From Lingula anatina (taxonomy: Eukaryota > Brachiopoda > Lingulata > Lingulida > Lingulidae): 55,712 nt of DNA. The first letter of the stretch is position 1; each line of letters opens with the position of its first letter. The notes under the pieces were generated by a model. That model had not been told where the DNA came from, did not search any database, and saw only the letters and a list, made by a program, of their open reading frames with translations. The translations under genes were made by a program, and so were the position numbers. This document shows, one piece after another, positions 1-10,600 of the stretch. The DNA lies in the NCBI RefSeq assembly GCF_001039355.2, contig NW_019775962.1, positions 97,059 to 152,770 on the forward strand. Direction: 5' to 3'.

Positions 1-2916
1 TCATACAGTTAGTTGTTATGACAACGGGACCAGGGAATGTTGGGAATTCAAACTGCTGAAGTTGCCACGCCCCTCCAAAATGTCCAGCAAGGTGCTGAAA
101 TGGTACAAAAGATATTCCTGATTCAGAAAAGCTAGATGTAAGAACCCTCACCAGGTCGGATACGCGAAATAAGCAACTATAATAATTTAAGCAAATGCTC
201 AAACAGTTTGACAGTGAAGTTTCAATAAATGGAAAATGTTCAATGGTGCCTCTGGTGGAAGATGGAGCCGGTCGGTCTCATGTGAGCCTTGCACGCCAAT
301 TACCTTAAATTTTCTCAACCATGGGTAGGAGTGCGCTGGCAGCATCTCCCCGTGGGTGTAAACGTTGATCCCGGTACCCTCTGTCGCCTCCAAGATCTTC
401 AACAAGTCGTGCATGTCGTGGCCGGACACCAGAATTGCCTAGAATTTCACTTCTCATGTTTATATTTTCATGCAAAACGTACGCGTTAATCTTAAAGGAA
501 AAAATATAATTTCTTTTAATGGATGTTGCTTTTAACGCACCCCATTTTTATGGAGATAACAATTTTGCATTACTTAAACAATATTTTTATTTTCTTAAGT
601 TTTTTACTATTTTTTATGCGTCTTATTCCTCGGCTGTATCTTTCTTCAATGGTGTTATGTAATTTCTTCAATATTTCCAGGATTGGACATTCATTGTCCA
701 CAATCTCTGTAGCAAATACCCAGAGCCTCACCTTGCCGGGTTTTGGTTTTGTCGACACCTGTGCTGGCGACGGTGCCCCAAACTGTTCACGATGACCTAT
801 GTCTAACCTTTCCATGACCTTGACATTGGCCTCTCCGACCTTCAACGCCCAGCCGAGCATGGCTGCCAGATCGTTTCTTTCCTCCACTGGGCCGTTCTCA
901 AGGAAATCAAACACCTGAAAATAGGAGTTCTACAGCGGTCATATTTTTGTAAGATTAAAAGTAACGCACTAAGCATTTTGACAAGTGGCAAAAACACACT
1001 TTTCGTACATACAAGTACATGGTAGAATAATATAAAGGCCCCTATATATTGCCTCGATTCAGTGCAAACCAAAAAGTCATTAATGACTTAAAGATAATAA
1101 TCATCACTGAAAATGGAATGGAGCGTGAACGTAGATCACAATTTAATACTTGTATTCATAGTTAAACTCAACCAACAGATGTGACTTAATACAGCTATTG
1201 AATATCTCCCTGAATATGATAAGTGCAGATCCATTTGGTTATAACATTTTTGAAATCCCTGAGCTTAATAGCTGAGATTGCTATTCTATCATTTTCTTTA
1301 ATATCATTGAAATCCGCTGACCTCCATAACGAACGCTCCGATATCCTTCATGTCTTGCCCCAGCACGTGGGCGTGTCTGGCGTACGTGGACATCCCCTTT
1401 AACCCAAACACGATCATCTGTCGGACACCCGCAATGTCAGCTCCGTATATAGGGACGTCGTTGGTGAGCGTGAACTTTTTACCTACAAATAAAAACAACC
1501 AGAATTGATAAAAAAAAATCTACGAGAAAACTAAACGAAATTAACAAGCATATGCTGAGCATCCGCAATGCCGAACTACGGGCATATCATCTTCTCATCC
1601 ATGGGAGTCCTTGTTGAAATGGCGGCATAGCTATGTTGATACAATGAAAACCGCTGCTGCAAAATCGCATTAAGTGAGAGCGACGTACAGAAATGGTAGG
1701 AAAGCGATCTCCACGCGGTGTGCTCACTGGGGAACTTCCTTGCCTTTATGCGGGGTGGATAATTTCAAATACAAAAGTCAAAAACCATCTTTAACTAAGA
1801 GAAAAATGCAATTTGCAAGATAGGAGAAACGCGCACCTTCTTCGTCAAGCGTATCCTCGTCTGTGCTGCCATCTGGCGGGAACCAGGCGGCGGGACCGCT
1901 GCTGAACTCTTCCGGTGACACACCCTTCTTTTGACAGGCTTCCACGTACTGTTGTTTTAGCTCCTCCCTCACCCCCACTGCCTCCAGGATGTAGGAACGG
2001 AACCGCATGGGGTCAAAGTTCACGTTGGTTAAGGTGCTATGGAAGAATGGAAATCACGAGTGAATGAATAAAACTATGATAACTGATATTCAATGGCAAT
2101 TTAGAAAAAAAACAATAATTCATTTCGCGATTGCAACAATTTTCGAATTTATTGTAAAAATACTGTTCTCAAAATCAGTATTTTTTACAACGTGAAATGA
2201 ACAGAAATATGCGTATACGTCTACATGCGATCTTATAAGTTTCCAATATCGCATTCGATAAATATTCAAGTTAATTACCTGAACAACGTCCCAAACACGA
2301 AGTCGTATACCCTTTCATCGATGACCACGCCCATTTGGGCGGCTCTGTGCCCATATATAGAAACCCCCCTCATCACGTGGATGAGTAGATCCTGCATGTG
2401 CGCCACCTTGGGGACTTTTCCACACACACCTATGGCGGTACAGGCGGTTCTGTTCTTTGTTTGCTCACATTGGTTACAATACATAGCTGAAGGAATCAGA
2501 TATCTAAAATTTTATTGAACTTTCGGAACTTTTTTTCAATAGGCAATACTTAAAATTGTCATCTTAAAGCTGAAATCCAGGGTATTTTTCTCGAAATGAG
2601 ACAAAATAAATATATGGATTAAGAACAAAATGGGTTGTAATTTTTTTTCAAATTTTCAAAAGTTAAAACTTTTAAGCAACAGTTTGGTCTATTTTGGATT
2701 AGAAATAACAGTACCAGGTTCATCAGGTTCCAAATTGGCAGTTTTTCCCGCCCTCTTTGCCGCGGTCCTCACTTGCCCCGTCGTCTGCTGTGGAATGTTA
2801 GCGAGCCTCTGTAGCTGTGACAACGCACCTGAGCGCGAGATGCACGTGCTACGTGAAGTGACGGTCTGCACCACCGACCAGAGCTGGCGAGCTTTCCGCA
2901 AGCTTGACGTAGCCAT
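1..2916 (-). CDS. Hybrid cluster protein (hydroxylamine reductase family), intron-containing, 3' part outside window
   Basis: Seven exons on the minus strand: 2915/2916-2715, 2486-2279, 2036-1837, 1482-1322, 914-732, 438-304 and 94-1. They join in frame (1183 nt, about 394 codons) with GT/AG introns. Visible family motifs are CNQCEQT followed by two more cysteines (pattern C-x2-C-x8-C-x5-C, the spacing of the class I [4Fe-4S] site of Desulfovibrio), then [39 protein letters not shown] and VITTNC. In known Hcp structures the GHD histidine, the HGEM glutamate and the TNC cysteine are ligands of the 4Fe-2O-2S hybrid cluster, so three expected ligands are present. The remaining Cys/Glu/Lys ligands would lie left of the window. 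Bacterial Hcp is about 550 residues and is linked to hydroxylamine or nitric oxide reduction and protein S-nitrosylation; the role in an animal is not known to me. Identification is firm, exact function is not. Confidence 0.93.
2715..2916 (-). CDS. First exon of the Hcp gene: probable mitochondrial presequence
   Basis: This exon encodes about 67 residues ahead of the MYCNQC motif where bacterial Hcp begins. The segment starts [20 protein letters not shown], is rich in Arg, Lys, Ser, Thr and Ala, and has almost no acidic residues until its end (LEPDEPG). That composition is typical of mitochondrial targeting sequences. The exon ends in phase 1 and the next exon starts in the matching phase. 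Targeting is inferred from composition only; a cleavage site was not determined. Confidence 0.75.
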
Positions 2917-4600
2917 GTTTCTATGTGGAATGGGAATGCTTGGCTGATCGTCCGGATCAAGTCAACAGCTGAGAGAGAGAGAAAAAAATTAGGATTTATT
3001 TTTAGTCTGTAAAAAATTGAGAGAAAATTTCCGAACACGCGCATTTAGCCTCACAGACGTGGGGTGTGTCCCCATGACAGGTATGATTAAGTGCTCATCT
3101 GGGTTGCGCTCACACGTGTAGAGATAGTCCAACTGACCCACTTAATGTAGGCAACTGGGCGACACGTAGGCCTACGTGATATCCGACACGCACAGATAAT
3201 GTGTTAGTGGTAAAAATCCTCAAAATGAGACGAAAATGGGTGTCCAATTTCACTTGTGCAATATACAAAATAATTCATGCTTGCAGCACAGTGGGCCATT
3301 ACTCTCTGCATTGTGTGTCTCCATGACCCCCCCCCCACTCCGCCCCCTCTTTTCAGATCGACACACTCGCAGTGGGCGGTCACCTGAGTCCACATTTAAT
3401 AGGCCCCTACATAGTTACTAGGAGAAATGTTCTCAAATATATTAGCCCTCGAGTGGCAGTATTGTTCTAAACCTTTATATATTTTCTTTTTGGCATTTCA
3501 GTTTTAAACATACAGCAACACCATATTAATAAATGAGTACAGCTATTTTAACATAGCAATATATATTGACAGTGATATGATCTGTCAACCAGTCATCGTA
3601 AACCACACTCGAAAATTTAACCATACGGCAACAAAGCCCTCTCATGCACCCCTGTGTGGTGCATACAAGTATACATAATAAGCACTTCTTTAAAAACTAT
3701 TAATAAGCACCACTTACCAACCTACTGATGCAGGGACTAGACAATTTTCACTACCACTCCGGCCAAAACACAGGCTGGGGAAACGCGGAAGTTTTCGACG
3801 GTCGATATGACGTTAATGTTTTTACCTCTGCGCGAGCAGCGTGTAGTTATCGAAGGTGACCTTGCCGGCAAATAACCACGGTTCTCTCTTCGCGTCTGTT
3901 ATTCGTGTGTTTAAACTGTGAACTGATAGCGTTTGTTATGCCGCTAAAAAGACTCGCATGATGTAAACATTGGCATTAACGCATCGTAGTCAAGATGGAA
4001 TTGAAAATGTTTGCACAAGGAAAAATTAAACTGTGATTGGTAATAATGGCTTGGGCACTTGTTATGTGAAAAAATAAAATGAAATGAAGTGAAATAAAAT
4101 GAATTATGGCACTTTATACTAGAAGTACATTTATCGGGCCTATTATATGCACCATCAAGCTGTTTCTTTCTTTCTTTCTTCTTTTTTTTTCCTTTTTTTG
4201 TGAGGAATCATTTAATTGATGTCATTAATATTTTAGCAACACTGCCCAGGCTTTTATCTTAATTACAGGACAAATAAGCAGGTTGAATATTTCAGTGCAA
4301 CATGAATGGGTTGACACCTGCCGAGCGTGGCAAAGATTACCGTAACCCCACAACCTGTAGGGAGATTAACCACGTTTATTTGGGTTTGAGGCTACTCTAA
4401 GGTGAAGGTCATTGTAAAGGGAAAGCATTGCGGAGATGTTAGGTAAGCAAAATCAGAATTTATGAAAGTTCTTCGTTGATCGAAGAAATCAGAGGCCTTT
4501 GCAAAAATCATAATTAAATTTTAGATGGCTTAAGGATATCTGGTGCCTCAATATAATGTCCAGACCACTTTAAAGCGTGGTGAAACGTAAATATATGTAC

Positions 4601-4736
4601 CTAACTCTTTAGCACGAAAATCCATGCGTTAGCACTCCTGTTGACGATTCTGATATGTACTTTCTGTGCACAGAAAGTACATATCAGAATCGTCAACAGG
4701 AGTGCTAATGCATGGATTTTCGTGCTACTAACTCTT
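4601..4736. mobile_element. 118-bp palindromic MITE-like element with 9-bp target-site duplication
   Basis: Bases 4610-4668 and 4669-4727 are inverted copies of each other (59 nt per arm) with one mismatch (G at 4628) and no loop; the centre is TTTCTGTGCACAGAAA. The element is bordered on both sides by the same 9 bases, CTAACTCTT (4601-4609 and 4728-4736), as expected for a target-site duplication. There is no coding capacity. A 9-bp duplication is typical of Mutator-like transposases, but other families cannot be excluded. Confidence 0.8.
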
Positions 4737-4930
4737 GAACAGCAACACGCAGTTTCATGCCTGCCACTGCAACTATGAGCATAAGTCTGTCCTATTTGCG
4801 GTTTCTGAGAATGATATACAGTACTGGTATATAAATATGTGCATATTAGTAATCATAAGTAGGATTGCTAATATAAGAAACTTGGTACTTAGAAACTTAA
4901 GGGTTTTCGTAGACTGCATATGGGGTAACA

Positions 4931-4960
4931 CCTCTCTCTCTCTTTCTCTCTCTCTCTCTC
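4931..4960. repeat. (CT)n microsatellite
   Basis: About 30 bases of CT dinucleotides with one TTT interruption, lying upstream of XPC. Confidence 0.9.
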
Positions 4961-5220
4961 ATAATGGAACAACCGTTGAAAGTGTGGCAAAGCTCCAAAT
5001 TTACTGTTCTTCATTGCAAGAGAGCTAGGTGTAGATACAACTTTGGTTATTACCACAGTACTGAGGTAGTGCACCACCTAACAGCCTAAGTTTTAGCACC
5101 ATGAATTAGAAAAGAGGTTTGTCTGAACCAAAATGATTGCACTTTTGTCTTACTGAATTTCTGTTATTATTATTTTCAGTGATGAGATTTTGAGAGTTTT
5201 GGATTTGAAATCTGTGAAAA

Positions 5221-7635
5221 ATGAAAAGAGGAAGAAAGCAACAAGAATTGGCTAATGGGTCACAGAGAGGTCACAATGAAAAGCAAACTACCAAAGCGGT
5301 CAACTCTCAGCCCGAAAGAGTCAAAAGAAGAAAAGTTGACAAGGTGACAGATGAAGGGGGCAAATTTCCTCAAGGAAATTCCAAAACCAAACAAAATAAA
5401 GGAGGGAGGAAAAGTAAATCTCAAAACCAAAAACAGCAAAGTGATAGCAATATGTCTGACAACAAACTAGATAAGGTATATAGCACTAAACTTGATATCA
5501 AGACATCAAAGTACTTCTTATCAGGCGATGAGGCGGGTGCCCCAGAGTTTCCTACCTCTCCACCAGGAGGTAGGACAAAGAAGACAACCCACAGGATGGA
5601 CAGCCCTGATGTTGGCTTTGAACAAAGAAAGGAAAAATGGGCCAGCATTTCTACCATTGGGAAGGTCAGTGCAGCAGTCGAGAGATCAGAATCAACGGTC
5701 AAGGTGTTAAAGAGGACACATTCTGACTTGACCTTCCTTGCTAGTCATGGCATCCCTAAGAAGACGAAATTAGTTTCGAGCAAATCAGACACTTCTACTT
5801 TGGTGGAAAAGGTAGCAAGAAAGCCAAGAGCAGGAAGAGTCAGTCGAGGTCCATCAAGTACTTCTTCTTCCCAGCCTTATGCACCCATATGTGAATTACT
5901 CTCAGAAAAATTAAACCAGGAAGCACAGTTGATAAAATCTGAGAGATCAAATGATGGTGGGTCGGATTTGACTACAGATGTTTGCAATGATGTACCAAAG
6001 AAAACTAAATTAGTCTCAAGCAAATCAGACTCTGCCATTTTGAGAACAAAGAAGGTAGGGAAAAGTGGTGGAAAACCAAGGAAAGTAACAGTCAGTAGAG
6101 TTTTGGCAAGCAGTTCCACATCCCAGCCTTATCCACCCATATGTGAATTACTGTCTGAAAAATTGAATCAAGAAGCACGATTGATAAAAGCAGCTGCAAA
6201 AAGATCAGACAAAGCTGTTTCATCTGATGAATTGAAATCACAAATACTCAAAGATACAGGTATGCCAGTCGTCAAATTAAAGAAAATGTCTGAAAAACTA
6301 AAAGCCAAGAATCAAAAGAAGAAATCACCTTCAGTTGAAGGCAAAGAAAGGATGAAAGAGGAGAGGACTGAGAGCCATGCCAAGAGGACAAAAACTGACA
6401 GTAATGATAAAATTAAAAGGTCAAAAGCAGAGGATAATGACTCGTCAAAATTAAAAAAGACTCGGTCTACAAAACTGAAAGAAGAACACAAAACCAACAT
6501 TACATCAACCAAAAAGAAAAAGACTTCAGACAAGAAAATTCAAAAGATGTCTGCCCCAAAACAGAGTAAGAAACAGAATTGTGAAGACCAAGAAGATGAT
6601 AGTGATGGGTTTGAAGATGTAGGTGACAATGTCAGTGGTCATGATACAAACTATTCTGTGGATGTCACACCATTAGACTTATTATTGCAACATGAGACCG
6701 ATGCCCCTGCTCTTAAAAAGGAGGACCCCATAGTAGAGGATAGTGACTCTGACTGGGAGGAAGTACAGGGTAAGAGAAGGATGGAGGGGAAGTGTCTCCT
6801 TTGAATAAGATGACACCTTTTTTTGAATTTAAATGACAATAATGATTTGCTTTTATATACTTATTTTAATTGTAAAATTGCACATCTAAATTCATATATA
6901 TACGTGCATACATTTTTTTTGGCCCTGAAAGTGTCCCACTCAGTTTGAGTTATGTATGACTACAAATGTGCGATTGAGAAATCTGTTAACAGTTATGACC
7001 ATCTTGTTCACCATGGAACCTTGTTTTTTTCTTTCTTTCAGATGTGCCAGGAAGCAGCAAGAAGCCAGAGAAGAGCCAGCTCCCATCAAAGCCCATACAG
7101 ATCACTGTGGAGGCCCCAGACTTACTGGGGAAGAAAAAGTGAGGAGGTGTTGGAGGGAACAGATCTTGCATATTTAGGAAGAAAAAAAGAGCCAAAATTT
7201 CAGGATCAAATTAGAAAATGTGTAGAATTTGTCCAGGATGAATTTTTAAATGGGCCACAGGCAGGATTGCTTTTGATAATGTATAGTATGAAAATAAGTA
7301 TTTAGTTTTATATATATCCCAGAAAGAATGTTTTTTTTATTCCAGAAAGAAGGGGTTTGACATGGAAGGATATGTGAGGAGGATGTTGAACAGACGTCAG
7401 AAGGAGATTAGGGAAAACATGCACAGGGTAAGACATAGGGAGTGGGAGAACATTGATATTTTTGTTTTTGCCTGCTGATGAATTTAGTTTTCAATTTGAA
7501 ATTCCTGAAGCTTGCTGGTAAAATTCAACATTTCTATATTTGCTTTTTTTTAAAGTGGAAATTACACTCCAAATATGAAAAGATAATTTATTGAAAATAC
7601 TGTGTAAATTAGTCAGTCTATGCCATGTAAAAATA

Positions 7636-7666
<31 letters not shown>

Positions 7667-10600
7667 ATCTCCCAGGTTCACCTCCTGTGTCTTCTGGCTA
7701 GTGGACTCCAGAGAAGTCATCTGTGTAACAGCCCCCTCCTCCACTCCCAGGCCCTGTCCCTGATCCCCAGGGGATTCCTGACCACCAAGCCAGAGAGCTA
7801 TGACAGCTCCTCCATACTGAAGTTAGTGGGGTGGTGCAGTGACAAGTTTCAGATTGTTCCAGGACTCGATGAAATTGACACGGGTTTGAAGGTGAGTGAG
7901 TGCCTTGTTACTCAGACGTGCTGAAACTGCCCTTCTTGCCAGTTAATGGGACATATTATAATTTTAAGAGCTGACATTTTGAATCCACATTAGTTAGGCA
8001 AGCAAAAAAAAAAACAATAATAATGAAAATAAATAATAATCAATCTGATAGAAGATTTCATAATTAACCCCTTGTAATTGCTTGTAAGAGTTAAAGGTTA
8101 ATAGAAAGGGATATAATTATAACTCTTTTATTATCTCTGACCTCTCCAGGAAGATGTTCTAGTCAGCAGGTTCGAGAGTAGTTCTGTAGCCTCGGAGCAG
8201 GAGCTTGTGCATGTAAGTACATTTTAAAACCACAGCATATCTCCTAAACATGACATCTACTCATAGCTAGGTTTATAAGTGATAGGGGGTAAGTGATGGC
8301 TACCCTCCCTTCTCCAAGACCTTATGGCCCCAAATTCTGCTCCCAGAAGAAGAGAGAATAATTGTTTTTAAGTAAACCTAATTAGTCTCATGTCCTTATT
8401 TAATTTCAGTTAATATTATATTATATTTATTGTCCTTGCAAATTACCAGAAGTCTTTTGATGAATACCATTAGTAGTAAATGCCAAAATACCGGTTAAAG
8501 TAAATGTCTGATTTTGTATTTTCAGATAGTGGTTATAGTTTTGAGGACTTTGGGTTTAGATGCAAGACTGGTGTTATCATTTCAACCTATTTCCCTCAAG
8601 CCTCCTGGAAAAGTAAGTTCACCCTAGTAGATTCCTTTGATGAAATACTTCTTATTCTTTTGATTTACATGTATTATATGTGAGGTTTGACTCAGATATC
8701 ACTACATTGTACATGTTCAAAACATATTGAGTAGTTTTAAAGGTCCACTTCATGTTGTCTTCTTCACTAAAGTAGCAAAACCTTTGCATTAATGCATAAT
8801 GAAATGAAATCTGTATGTTTTCTTTCAAAGGTGTCCAAGGTAACATTAAAGGAAACAAGTCCTGAAGTTTTATCTCCAAGTTCAAGCAAGAGTCTTCCAA
8901 ACAGTAAAACCCTCCAAAATGGCAAGAAGAAAAAGACGGAAACAAAACAGAAAGAAGAGGACAAGAACAGTAAAAATGCAGCAAAGAGTGCAAAGACTGA
9001 ATCAAAAAGCAAATCAAAGAACCTAAAATCAGACTCCAGTGGGGAAAATAAATTGCTATCAAGTGCGAGCAAATCTGAGAAATCTACTGAAAATTCTTCC
9101 TCAGATTCAAAGGAATCCAAGACATCTCAAAGGTTGAAGACTAAAAATCACCAGAAGAGAAAATGTGCCTCCAAAGTCCCAGTAATTGACCTCAGTGACC
9201 CCAGCAGTGATGAGGAGTGGGAGGAAGTGGTGACACCTAGTGGCAAGTTTGGGAACAAAGATAACAGCAAGAGTGGTATCAAGTCAAAGAAGAGAGCTAT
9301 GAGGAAGAACTCGGAGAACAGTGGGTAGGTGTATGGGAAATGTTGTTTAATGTCCCCTGATAGTGTGTTCTATCTATGCATTCATCACAACACAGACTGC
9401 TGTGTTCACAGGTTAAGACAAAAGTTTAGTAATTATGATGTAAAAGGTGATGAAAAATAATACCTCCACTGTCATATGTGTTGTGAATGTTTTACTTGAA
9501 ACATGGCATAACAAATTGACTTAAAGGTGTTGGATTACTACCTTGCACAATGTAGGTAATGTGACAGGATATCACACCTAACACACTGTCATTGTCACAC
9601 CTTACACAATGTCATTGTCACACCTAACACAATGTCATTGTCTCACCTAACACAATGTCATTGTCATAGCTAACACAATGCCATTATCTCATCTAACACA
9701 ATGCCATTGTCACATCTAACCCAAAGCCATTGTCACATCTAACACAATGTCATTGTCACATCTAACACAATGTCATTGTCACACCTAACACAATGTCTTT
9801 ATCTCACCTAACACACTGTTGCTGTGTTCACAGATCTGACAGTGACTTTGACGTGGAAGTGATCAAATTCCGCAGCCCTGAGAGAAGTGGTCGGGGTGGC
9901 AAGAAAACCAAACAGTCCAACAAGAAAGTGGTGAGCTCTGACTCTGATGACAGTGTCAAGATCACCAAAACCATGGTTAAAGAACAAGGTATTTCCCTTT
10001 TTTGGGCAGGAGAAAGTGGGTTGGGAGGAATTCTTGTGGACTTGACCAAGTATATATGTATACAAACTGATGATAATGTTTATGTAATAATGTTTGATTA
10101 GTGATATGGTAATGGAGATGATTGGATGGATTTTAATGTTGAAATATCGCTTGCTGTATTTTATTGTGATATGCAATAAAAAGTTATAATGTAGTCAACT
10201 GCAGTGTATTGTAACCCAGTGTAGTGGAGGCAGTGCATACCATTGTATTACGTTATGTTGTTTATTCTACTATATTGTATTGTGACAGTACTTTTTGCAT
10301 TACATTACATTACATGTGATCACATATACACTGCTATTCCCACAATCTCTTCCTATCTCCAGGCTCGGATCAGTGGGTGGAGGTGTACTTGGAGTCAGAT
10401 GGACAGTGGATATGTAAGTTACTATCATACTGTTCACAAGGTTGCCAGTAGCATTGGTAATAGAAAAAACGTATAAAGGGGATGTGATATTTTCTGCTTA
10501 GAAACACAATTTTTTCTTCATGGTTTTCATATGTAAGTGATCCCCAGACACCAGTCATAAGGCCATCTAGCTGTTACATCTTTTTTCTTGTAACATAAAA

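Larger units (their letters stand above)
2917..5220. promoter_or_regulatory. Divergent intergenic region between Hcp and XPC
   Basis: Both genes are transcribed away from this 2.3 kb segment, so their promoters must lie here. I see no convincing gene. It contains a C-run near 3329-3339, a CT/T-rich tract near 4160-4200, the palindromic element at 4601-4736 and a CT repeat at 4931-4960. A pyrimidine-rich AG at 5178-5179 just upstream of the XPC ATG looks like a 3' splice site, so the XPC 5' UTR is probably split by an intron. No core promoter element was identified with confidence. Confidence 0.45.

Noticed and set aside
1-2916. Hcp as bacterial contamination
   Set aside because: Six introns with GT/AG borders and consistent phases, plus a eukaryotic-type leader, are incompatible with bacterial DNA.
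8767-9120. Antisense frames rich in Phe, Leu and Ser opposite XPC exon 7
   Set aside because: They mirror Lys/Ser-rich coding sequence whose sense frame matches XPC and is flanked by good splice sites.
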